NCBI GenBank assembly: GCA_013003145.1
Contig: JABDLH010000097.1
Span: 1 to 13,297, forward strand
Reading direction: 5' to 3'
Source: Flavobacteriaceae bacterium
Lineage (GTDB): Bacteria; Bacteroidota; Bacteroidia; Flavobacteriales; Flavobacteriaceae
DNA length: 13,297 nucleotides
The translations under genes and the position numbers were made by a program. This document shows, in pieces, positions 7,179 through 13,297 of the stretch. The notes beneath the pieces were generated by a model. It was not told the DNA's origin. It searched no databases and saw nothing but the letters and a program-made list of their open reading frames with translations. How positions within the stretch are numbered: the stretch's first letter is position 1; each line of letters starts with the position of its first letter.

Positions 7179-8042
7179 TTATCCCAAATAATTTTTAAGC
7201 AATTTACTCCTGGAATTATGACGTAGTTTCCTGATCGCTTTTTCGCGGATCTGGCGTACCCTTTCCCGGGTCAGATCAAAAGTCTGACCAATCTCGGCCA
7301 GGGTCATGGATTGTTGGTCCCCGATCCCGTAGTATAACTTAACCACATCGGCTTCGCGAGGAGAAAGTGTATCCAGGGCCCGGTTGATCTCGGTATTCAA
7401 GGACTGCTGCATCAGTGATTTATCCGGCTTGGGGGATTCCCCGGATCGCATGACATCATATAAATTAGAATCCTCTCCCTCTTTTAAAGGGGCATCCATA
7501 GAAACATGGCGGCCTGAATTTTTAATGGACTGCTTGACTTCATTTACGCTCATATCCAATTCTTTCGCGATCTCTTCTGCAGAGGGCGGACGTTCATGAG
7601 CTTGTTCCAGGTAGGAAAAAGTCTTTTTGATCTTATTGATAGAACCGATCTTATTCAGAGGTAATCGTACTACCCTGGATTGTTCTGCCAAAGCCTGGAG
7701 AATAGACTGCCTGATCCACCAAACAGCATAGGAAATAAACTTAAACCCCCTGGTTTCATCAAAGCGCTTTGCAGCTTTAACCAAACCGACATTCCCTTCA
7801 TTGATAAGGTCAGGTAATTTTAATCCTTGATTTTGATATTGTTTGGCCACGGAGACGACGAATCGTAAATTGGCGTTGGTGAGTTTTTCTAGTGCGGCTT
7901 GATCCCCTTCCCTTATTTTTTGGGCCAGCTCAACTTCTTCATTAGCAGTGATCAGATCTATTTTACTGATATCTTGCAGGTATTTATCTAATGATTTGGA
8001 TTCTCTGTTTGTTACCTGCTTGATTATCTTTAGTTGCCTCAT
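7179..8042 (-). CDS. rpoD: Primary RNA polymerase sigma factor RpoD/SigA
   Basis: 287 aa, the usual length for the Bacteroidetes housekeeping sigma factor, which lacks the long region 1.1 and the non-conserved insert of E. coli RpoD. Region 1.2 is near 17-50. Region 2 (about 54-124) shows [18 protein letters not shown] and the DNA-melting [11 protein letters not shown]. Region 3 spans about 133-205. Region 4 (about 218-275) ends in the helix-turn-helix [20 protein letters not shown], which contacts the -33 element. It directs RNA polymerase to housekeeping promoters, here TTG / TAnnTTTG. The ATG at 8042 gives the canonical MRQLKI start. It is transcribed alone, convergent with the tiny ORFs and divergent from the DUF6155 gene. 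Confidence 0.97.
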   Translation of the reverse strand: MRQLKIIKQVTNRESKSLDKYLQDISKIDLITANEEVELAQKIREGDQAALEKLTNANLRFVVSVAKQYQNQGLKLPDLINEGNVGLVKAAKRFDETRGFKFISYAVWWIRQSILQALAEQSRVVRLPLNKIGSINKIKKTFSYLEQAHERPPSAEEIAKELDMSVNEVKQSIKNSGRHVSMDAPLKEGEDSNLYDVMRSGESPKPDKSLMQQSLNTEINRALDTLSPREADVVKLYYGIGDQQSMTLAEIGQTFDLTRERVRQIREKAIRKLRHNSRSKLLKNYLG

Positions 8043-8157
8043 ATGTTTGTAAAGGGATTTAAGGGTTATATCCTCTCAGTATAACATTTTATTCCGTCTT
8101 TTCCAAAAGCGATAGGGTTGTACACCCGATTTTATCAAAAGTTTAGCAAAAAGAGCG

Positions 8158-8188
8158 CAAAATTATACCCTCAGGGGTATATTGGAAG
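8158..8188 (-). promoter_or_regulatory. Candidate rpoD promoter (minus strand)
   Basis: Read on the minus strand, 8165-8158 is TAATTTTG, a perfect TAnnTTTG box followed by C. No TTG lies 17-23 nt upstream; the best is CTTC near 8188. Transcription would start near 8152, giving an untranslated leader of about 110 nt before the rpoD ATG. The 18-bp inverted repeat at 8164-8181 fills the spacer. Confidence 0.45.
8164..8181. promoter_or_regulatory. 18-bp perfect inverted repeat, possible operator
   Basis: TATACCCTCAGGGGTATA: 7-bp perfect arms around a TCAG centre. It lies inside the spacer of the candidate rpoD promoter and directly abuts the TTG of the opposite promoter for the DUF6155 gene. A dimeric regulator bound here could affect both units. 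It has no T-run, so it is not an intrinsic terminator. Confidence 0.5.
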
Positions 8189-8212
8189 GTGTATAGCAAG
8201 AGTTTACTTTCG
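8182..8212 (+). promoter_or_regulatory. Candidate promoter of the DUF6155 gene
   Basis: TTG at 8182-8184, a 20-nt spacer, then TACTTTCG at 8205-8212, with one mismatch to TAnnTTTG. Transcription would begin near 8218, only about 14 nt before the ATG at 8232. This supports the shorter gene start. Confidence 0.45.
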
Positions 8213-8231
8213 ATATCGTTATCTTCGGGGC

Positions 8232-8759
8232 ATGAGTAAACGAGCCTTGAAGAAGTATGTGGCCGAGTTGCCCAAAGAAGAATTGGAGTTGCAACTCATC
8301 GCGCTATATGAGCGATACCCGGAAGTTAAGAAGTATTACGATTTTATATTCAACCCTAAAGAGGAAGCACTGGTCCAGGAAGCAAAAACCAAGATATCCT
8401 ACGAATATTTTCCCACCCGGAGAAAAAGGGCTCGGGCGAGACGTTCAGTCGCCCATAAATACATCAAAGCCTTCAGGAAGCTGGAAATGGACCCTCAATG
8501 GGTGGCAGAGCTTATGTTGTACAACCTGGAAATTGCCCAGGTATTCGAGGATAAAAAGCCACTATCTGACGCCTTTTACAAAAGTATGTGGAAATCGTAT
8601 TCCGAGGCCATACAGTTTATCAGCTACCATCACCTGAAAGCAGAGTTTGAAGAGCGTATCCGTAAAATTCTCAATACGGTGCAGGAAAGGGAATGGCCCT
8701 ATGAAAGTGAATTTATCAGGGTATACGAATTGTTAGAAGAAGACCCACAACAGCATTAA
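8232..8759 (+). CDS. DUF6155 family protein, function unknown
   Basis: 175 aa from the ATG at 8232. The frame is open further upstream to a TTG at 8118, but that extension crosses the promoter region and does not resemble the family, which starts MSKR.LKKY. Recognised from memory as the Bacteroidetes DUF6155 family by the stretches KKYYDFIFNPKEEAL (33-47), KISYEYFP (54-61), a basic patch RRKRARARR (63-71) followed by SVA, and DPQWVAELMLYNLEIAQVF (88-106). It is soluble and mainly helical, with no signal peptide, membrane segment or catalytic motif visible. The basic patch could bind nucleic acid (inference). The dehydrogenase gene starts 19 nt after its stop, so the two are probably one transcript. 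Confidence 0.8.
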   Translation: MSKRALKKYVAELPKEELELQLIALYERYPEVKKYYDFIFNPKEEALVQEAKTKISYEYFPTRRKRARARRSVAHKYIKAFRKLEMDPQWVAELMLYNLEIAQVFEDKKPLSDAFYKSMWKSYSEAIQFISYHHLKAEFEERIRKILNTVQEREWPYESEFIRVYELLEEDPQQH

Positions 8760-8778
8760 TATAATAAGACAACACCAA

Positions 8779-9708
8779 ATGGCAATAGTGATCATCCGGC
8801 AAGACGGTAAATCTGAAGAATGGAAAAGTGCAATACAGGAGTTAGCTCCCGATACAAACGTTTATGTACATGGAGATGATTTCCCAAAGGAAGAAGTAAG
8901 CATGGCCTTAGTGTGGAAACATCCGGAAAACAGCTTAAACCAGTACCCTGAATTAAAACTGGTCAGCTCCATGGGCGCGGGGGTCGATTTTATCCTGGAA
9001 GATCCAGGCTTGCCTGAGCAGGTGGCGATAAGCAGGGTGGTAGATCCCTTGTTGGCCGAAGATATGTCTGAATTTGTATTGGCCCTGGTTTTAGGCCATA
9101 TAAAGAATCTTAACACCTATCACGGGGATCATAGGCGAAGATGGTGGCAACCCATTGCTTATACCCGGATTAAGGATACAAGTGTGGGAATTATGGGATT
9201 AGGGCAGTTGGGAGCTAAGGTCGCCTTAGATCTTAAGGGCGCGGGATTCCAGGTCAGTGGCTGGTCCAGGTCTTCCAAAGATATTCCCGGGATAACGACT
9301 TATGCAGGGCAGGAAGGGTTATCGGATTTCCTGAATGATACGAATGTTTTAGTTTGCCTGCTTCCGCTGACACCGGAAACCGAGGGAATGCTCGATGAAA
9401 AGTTTTTTGAGAAGGTCGAAGAGGGAACCTACCTGATCAATGTCGCCAGGGGAGGGCACCTGGTAGAAAACGACCTGCTTATGGCCATTGAGAATGGAAA
9501 GATCTCCGGCGCCTCCCTGGATGTATTTCAGCAGGAACCCCTGGGGGTGAATCACCCGTTCTGGGAACACGATAATATCCTCATAACCCCTCATGTGGCC
9601 AGTGTTTCCGACATGGATTCCGTAGCATCATTGCTGCTTGAGAATTACCGCAGGCTCACTGATGGCGATGCCTTACGCTTCGAGGTTTCCCGTAGCCGGG
9701 GGTATTAA
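8779..9708 (+). CDS. D-2-hydroxyacid dehydrogenase, GhrA-like glyoxylate/hydroxypyruvate reductase
   Basis: 309 aa, cytosolic NAD(P)H-dependent reductase of 2-keto acids. It has the Rossmann fingerprint GLGQLG at 140-145 within VGIMGLGQLGA, and the catalytic triad of the family: Arg224 (NVARGG), Glu253 (QQEP) and His272 (TPHVAS). The N-terminal half shows the GAGVDF motif (72-77, SSMGAGVDF). The length and the WWQP segment near 121-124 are close to E. coli GhrA (312 aa), which reduces glyoxylate and hydroxypyruvate. The exact substrate is inferred, not proven. It follows the DUF6155 gene closely and probably shares its promoter. The next gene has its own promoter candidate. Confidence 0.9.
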   Translation: MAIVIIRQDGKSEEWKSAIQELAPDTNVYVHGDDFPKEEVSMALVWKHPENSLNQYPELKLVSSMGAGVDFILEDPGLPEQVAISRVVDPLLAEDMSEFVLALVLGHIKNLNTYHGDHRRRWWQPIAYTRIKDTSVGIMGLGQLGAKVALDLKGAGFQVSGWSRSSKDIPGITTYAGQEGLSDFLNDTNVLVCLLPLTPETEGMLDEKFFEKVEEGTYLINVARGGHLVENDLLMAIENGKISGASLDVFQQEPLGVNHPFWEHDNILITPHVASVSDMDSVASLLLENYRRLTDGDALRFEVSRSRGY

Positions 9709-9732
9709 AGCACCAGTTTTCACACTCATAAT

Positions 9733-9763
9733 TTCTTTTAAGCTTAAAAAACTGCTAGTTTTG
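9733..9763 (+). promoter_or_regulatory. Candidate promoter of the helicase gene with a palindrome in its spacer
   Basis: TAGTTTTG at 9756-9763 is a perfect TAnnTTTG box followed by C. The -33 position 20 nt upstream (9733-9735) reads TTC, one base off TTG. The spacer contains a 14-nt perfect palindrome, TTTTAAGCTTAAAA (9736-9749), which could be an operator or a weak terminator for the preceding dehydrogenase gene. Transcription would start near 9769, about 55 nt before the TTG start codon. Confidence 0.5.
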
Positions 9764-9824
9764 CAAAATTGATGTTGCCGTATTGAAAGGGTAACAGACC
9801 TCAAACTTAAATCCAAATCTCGAT

Positions 9825-11336
9825 TTGAACCTGCAGACCCGAAACAAAGAAAAAACACTTTACGATTACCAGGCAGACGATCTGAATGCCATATTTGATT
9901 ACCTGGATGAAGCCCCGGATAACGTCAATTTGTTGTACCAGCTTCCTACAGGAGGTGGTAAGACCGTTGTATTCTCGGAAATTGCCAGGAGGTTTATTCA
10001 GAAAACCGGTAAGAAAGTCGTTGTACTCACCCACAGGATTGAATTAAGTTCGCAGACCTCGAAGATGCTGAAGGGATTTTCGGTCAAGAACAAAGTGATT
10101 AACAGCGAGGTAAAAGAGCTGGGAGCAGACGATGACCACATGTGTTATGTAGCCATGGTTGAAACCCTGAATAATAGACTGCAGGACGGGATGATCACCC
10201 TGAATAATGTAGGCATGGTCATCATCGATGAGGCGCATTACAATTCGTTCCGGAAACTCTTTAAATATTTTGAGAAATCCATCATACTCGGGGTAACCGC
10301 CACCCCACTCAGTTCCAACATCAAGCTCCCGATGAAGGATAATTACAAGAAATTGATCGTAGGGGAATCTATAGAATCCCTGATTTCAAAGAATTTCCTT
10401 GCCAAGGCTAATATGTACAATTACGATGTTAGTCTTAAGTCGCTGAAATTAGGTGTTAGCGGGGATTATACCGTGAAATCGTCGGACGAGCTGTATGGGA
10501 ACCAGAATATGCTGGGGAAATTGTTGGGCGCATACGAAGAGATCGCCAAGGGAACCAAGACCCTTATTTTTAATAACGGGATCAGTACCTCTCGTTATGT
10601 GTACGAGATCTTTAAGAAAGCCGGTTATAATATCAGGCATCTTGATAATAAGAACACGGCCTCGGAGCGAAAAGAGATCCTGGAATGGTTCGCGGAAACT
10701 CCGGATGCCATCCTGACCTCCGTCAGTATTCTAACCACCGGTTTTGATGAACCAACGGTAGAAACCATCATACTTAACCGGGCTACACGAAGTCTTACCT
10801 TGTACTTCCAGATGATTGGAAGGGGCTCTCGTGTGCTTCCGGATAAAAAGGAGTTCACCGTAGTAGACCTTGGAAATAACGTGGCGAGGTTTGGGCGTTG
10901 GGATGCACCGATCGATTGGCAGGAAATTTTCCACTTCCCTGATTTCTTCCTCGAGAACATCAAGAATGACGAGGATATAGAGCGGGAGTTTGTATATGAA
11001 ATGCCCCAGGAACTCAGGGAGAAATTCTCAAAGTCGGACTCCATCGAATTTGATGTTAAAGAGGAATATAAAAAAGTGTTTGCCCAGGGCCTTAAGTCTA
11101 AAACAGTTCTTGAGAGGTCTATAGAACAACATGCACAGATCTGTGTGGAAAACAGTGGCGATGTCTTTGATGCCCGCTTATTGGCAAAAGAGTTAAAGGA
11201 GGAGATCTCGTACCGGGTAAGACAATACTCTTATTGTATCATGAATAACACCAAGAGCTATAAAGAATGGCTGGAGGAAGACTATGAGCGTAAACTCCGA
11301 TTGAGTATTTCGCAGAAATTCGCGGCCCGGATGTAA
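9825..11336 (+). CDS. DEAH-box SF2 helicase, RadD/SSL2-like
   Basis: 503 aa. The only plausible start is TTG at 9825: an in-frame TAA lies at 9792, there is no ATG between, and the first helicase motif begins about 15 residues in. Motifs: YDYQADDL (Q-like region), Walker A PTGGGKT with Lys46, LTHRIEL (Ia), DEAH at 135-138, TATP at 158-161 (III), TTGFDEP (V) and QMIGRGSR at 329-336 with the arginine finger (VI). This places it in the SSL2/RadD group of ATP-dependent DNA helicases that act in repair and fork rescue. E. coli RadD has 586 aa and a Cys-rich C-terminus. This protein is shorter and its C-terminal ~130 residues are helical and charged, without a zinc-finger Cys pattern. Exact function is inferred. 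A glycosyltransferase gene follows after 40 nt. Confidence 0.88.
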   Translation: MNLQTRNKEKTLYDYQADDLNAIFDYLDEAPDNVNLLYQLPTGGGKTVVFSEIARRFIQKTGKKVVVLTHRIELSSQTSKMLKGFSVKNKVINSEVKELGADDDHMCYVAMVETLNNRLQDGMITLNNVGMVIIDEAHYNSFRKLFKYFEKSIILGVTATPLSSNIKLPMKDNYKKLIVGESIESLISKNFLAKANMYNYDVSLKSLKLGVSGDYTVKSSDELYGNQNMLGKLLGAYEEIAKGTKTLIFNNGISTSRYVYEIFKKAGYNIRHLDNKNTASERKEILEWFAETPDAILTSVSILTTGFDEPTVETIILNRATRSLTLYFQMIGRGSRVLPDKKEFTVVDLGNNVARFGRWDAPIDWQEIFHFPDFFLENIKNDEDIEREFVYEMPQELREKFSKSDSIEFDVKEEYKKVFAQGLKSKTVLERSIEQHAQICVENSGDVFDARLLAKELKEEISYRVRQYSYCIMNNTKSYKEWLEEDYERKLRLSISQKFAARM

Positions 11337-11376
11337 CTTCGAACCAGGTTCAGAATTAGCGCTGCAACTGATCATC

Positions 11377-12618
11377 ATGAAAAAACTCCTGATCATAGGA
11401 TATAACTGGCCGGAACCTGCTACTACGGCTGCAGGTGTACGTATGATGCAGTTATTGCGGTGTTTCCGGGAAGCCGGCTACCAACAGACCTTTGCCTCTA
11501 CCGCTGCTGCCTCTTCCTATACTGCAGATCTAGAAGCCGAGGGGATACAGACCAGGACCATCCGGATCAACGATTCTTCCTTTGATGCGTTTGTGAAAGA
11601 ACTGCAACCCGATGTTGTATTGTTTGACCGCTTCCATACCGAAGAACAGTTTGGTTGGCGCGTAGAAGCTAATGCGCCGGATGCGCTACGAGTGCTTGAT
11701 ACCGAAGATCTGCATTCGCTCCGCAATGCCCGGAAAGAAGCTTTAATGAAAGACCGGGATTTCTCTTTAGATTCCTGGTTACAACAAGAGCTGACCTACA
11801 TGGAACTGGCGAGCATCTGGCGATCAGATCTGAGCCTGGTGATCTCCTCTTATGAATATGCATTACTGAAGGACCAGGTAAAAATTGATCCCTCCCTTCT
11901 AGTCCTGGTCCCATTTATGACGGGTGTTGGGAATACGATAAGCACTGATTTTAACAAGCGCAAAGATTTTATTTGTATCGGGAATGGCAAGCACCATCCC
12001 AATACGGACTCCGTGCAGTATCTATATAAACACATCTGGCCGGGCTTAAAAAAGCTTATTCCCGATGCCTGCATCCGGGTCTATGGCGCTTACTTGCCAA
12101 AAGCTATTCAACAGCTGCACCAACCTGCAAAAGGTTTCCTGGTAGAAGGCTGGGTAGAAGATGCAAAAACCGCTATGGGAAATGCCAGGGTGCAATTGGC
12201 GCCACTGCAGTACGGCGCCGGGATCAAAGGCAAGCTGTTGCTGTCTATGCAAGTGGGCACCCCGAGTGTTACTACGAGTATCGGGGCCGAGGGGATGCAC
12301 AATGGTTTACCCTGGAATGGTTTTATTGCAGATGAACCGAAAGACTTTATACAATCTGCCGCTGATTTGTATACCGATGAAACCCTTTGGAAAAACAGTG
12401 TGGAAGCGGGGAAAACCATTTTAGGTGAAAAATATAATCGTGATCTGTGGGAACCGCATTTAATAAGCACCCTATCAGAAATACATCGCTCCTTAAAAGC
12501 TCATCGGGCTAAAAACTTGTTTGGTAGTATTTTACGCCATCATTCAATGGCTGCCACCAAATATATGAGTAAATGGATAGAAGCCAAGAACAAAAATCAG
12601 GCAGGGAAGCAGGAATAA
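11377..12618 (+). CDS. GT-B fold glycosyltransferase (GT4-like)
   Basis: 413 aa. The N-terminal Rossmann half starts MKKLLIIGYNWPEPATTAAGVRM, the opening typical of GT4 enzymes (PP....G...R). The C-terminal donor-binding half has the signature PLQYGAGIKGK (276-286) and GTPSVTTSIGAEGM (294-307), the common 'PL.YGAG.KGK..E.M..G.P.V.T..GAEG' block. In that block the Glu normally after the lysine helix is Ser290, giving KLLLSMQVG. It has no signal peptide or membrane helix. It probably transfers a sugar from a nucleotide donor to a cell-surface or lipid-linked acceptor, but the substrate is not readable. It lies 40 nt after the helicase gene and is likely co-transcribed with it. No functional link to the helicase is apparent. 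Confidence 0.85.
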   Translation: MKKLLIIGYNWPEPATTAAGVRMMQLLRCFREAGYQQTFASTAAASSYTADLEAEGIQTRTIRINDSSFDAFVKELQPDVVLFDRFHTEEQFGWRVEANAPDALRVLDTEDLHSLRNARKEALMKDRDFSLDSWLQQELTYMELASIWRSDLSLVISSYEYALLKDQVKIDPSLLVLVPFMTGVGNTISTDFNKRKDFICIGNGKHHPNTDSVQYLYKHIWPGLKKLIPDACIRVYGAYLPKAIQQLHQPAKGFLVEGWVEDAKTAMGNARVQLAPLQYGAGIKGKLLLSMQVGTPSVTTSIGAEGMHNGLPWNGFIADEPKDFIQSAADLYTDETLWKNSVEAGKTILGEKYNRDLWEPHLISTLSEIHRSLKAHRAKNLFGSILRHHSMAATKYMSKWIEAKNKNQAGKQE

Positions 12619-12636
12619 CTTTTTTTAAAAGTATCT

Positions 12637-12644
12637 TATCTTTA
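12637..12644 (+). promoter_or_regulatory. Possible -7 box for menB
   Basis: TATCTTTA matches TAnnTTTG except at the last base and would start transcription near 12650, about 17 nt before the menB ATG. No TTG is found at the expected distance upstream; only a T-run at 12620-12626 is near. menB might instead be read from the glycosyltransferase transcript, since no terminator is seen in the 48-nt gap. Confidence 0.3.
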
Positions 12645-12666
12645 GCCTTTATAAAATTAAATCACC

Positions 12667-13297
12667 ATGGAGACAGCTAACTGGGTAACCGTTCGGGAGT
12701 ACCAGGATATCACTTATAAGAAATGTGACGGAGTGGCACGGATTGCTTTTAATCGGCCAGAGGTCAGGAATGCATTCCGCCCACAGACTACCAAGGAATT
12801 ATATGATGCTTTTTACGATGCACAGGAGGACACCAGCATCGGGGTGGTATTGTTGTCAGCAGAAGGTCCTTCGCCCAAAGATGGAGTGTATTCGTTCTGC
12901 AGCGGTGGAGACCAGAAAGCCCGCGGACATAAAGGATACGTGGGTACAGACGGGTACCACCGGCTGAATATCCTGGAGGTACAGCGACTTATCCGGTTTA
13001 TGCCGAAAGTTGTCATCGCTGTTGTCCCCGGTTGGGCAGTAGGAGGGGGGCACAGTCTGCACGTGGTTTGCGATCTTTCATTGGCTAGTGAAGAACACGC
13101 GATATTTAAGCAAACGGATGCAGACGTGACCAGTTTTGATGGGGGTTATGGCTCTGCTTACCTGGCTAAGATGGTAGGGCAGAAAAAAGCCCGCGAAATC
13201 TTTTTCCTGGGGCGTAATTACAGTGCAAAAGATGCTTACGAGATGGGAATGGTCAATGCGGTGATTCCGCATGCTCAACTGGAGGATACGGCCTATC
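12667..13297 (+). CDS. menB: 1,4-dihydroxy-2-naphthoyl-CoA synthase MenB (3' partial)
   Basis: Crotonase-fold enzyme that closes the ring of O-succinylbenzoyl-CoA in menaquinone synthesis, in the cytosol. The ATG at 12667 opens METANWVTVREYQDITYKK; 210 codons are visible and the frame is open to the right edge, so about 70 residues of a typical 280-285 are missing. Motifs: FNRPEVRNAFRPQT (CoA site), SFCSGGDQKARG, the oxyanion-hole block VPGWAVGGGH, and TDADVTSFDGGYGSAYLA (150-167). Ser156 and Asp158 match the catalytic positions. Asp151 sits where E. coli MenB has Gly156, so this should be the bicarbonate-independent class, in which a side-chain carboxylate replaces bound bicarbonate. MenB fits the menaquinone-based respiration of Bacteroidetes. 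Confidence 0.96.
   Translation, partial: METANWVTVREYQDITYKKCDGVARIAFNRPEVRNAFRPQTTKELYDAFYDAQEDTSIGVVLLSAEGPSPKDGVYSFCSGGDQKARGHKGYVGTDGYHRLNILEVQRLIRFMPKVVIAVVPGWAVGGGHSLHVVCDLSLASEEHAIFKQTDADVTSFDGGYGSAYLAKMVGQKKAREIFFLGRNYSAKDAYEMGMVNAVIPHAQLEDTAY

Noticed and set aside
7741..7749. A third TTAAACCCC copy
   Set aside because: It lies within the conserved region 2 coding sequence of rpoD and has no TTACTATG or small ORF after it.
8118..8231. N-terminal extension of the DUF6155 protein from a TTG
   Set aside because: It would be translated through the palindrome and both promoter boxes, and the family begins at MSKR.
11341..11351. GAACCAGGTTC palindrome between the helicase and glycosyltransferase genes
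   Set aside because: Its arms are only 5 bp with a 1-nt centre and no T-run, so it cannot form a terminator hairpin and chance is a sufficient explanation.

Overview
The window looks like a chromosomal segment of a Bacteroidetes bacterium, most likely a flavobacterium. The evidence is a 287-residue primary sigma factor of the short Bacteroidetes type, promoter-like sites of the TTG / TAnnTTTG class instead of TTGACA/TATAAT, little Shine-Dalgarno sequence, a DUF6155-type protein, and a large YaiO-family outer-membrane protein. No tRNA, rRNA, CRISPR array, transposase or phage gene is visible.

Region 1 (1-6741, + strand) is a tight four-gene operon entering from the left: a HEAT-repeat protein with a long acidic linker (5' end outside the window), a membrane-bound processive family 2 glycosyltransferase, a five-helix membrane protein with an LtaS/sulfatase-like periplasmic domain and a TPR tail, and a TPR plus YaiO-type outer-membrane beta-barrel. 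Gene junctions are 2 nt, 3 nt and a 4-nt ATGA overlap. Together they resemble a synthase-dependent exopolysaccharide machine: inner-membrane polymerase, periplasmic TPR scaffold, outer-membrane pore. The sulfatase-like domain has lost two expected catalytic or binding residues, so it may be a structural part and not an enzyme. Its TPR tail is recognisably related to the TPRs of the outer-membrane protein.

Region 2 (6742-7178) carries two very short tandem ORFs (32 and 33 codons) that encode related peptides sharing a Y-L-x-F-x-x-x-L-N-E-I-L core. Most identical positions are encoded by different synonymous codons, and both ORFs share a leader motif. A promoter candidate precedes them and a strong bidirectional hairpin terminator follows. 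This is the most novel-looking item in the window.

Region 3 (7179-9708) holds rpoD on the minus strand and, diverging from it, a DUF6155 gene followed by a GhrA-like 2-hydroxyacid dehydrogenase. An 18-bp perfect inverted repeat lies between the two divergent promoter candidates.

Region 4 (9709-13297, + strand) has a RadD-like SF2 helicase with a TTG start, a GT-B glycosyltransferase 40 nt downstream, and the 5' three quarters of menB (menaquinone synthesis), which runs off the right end.
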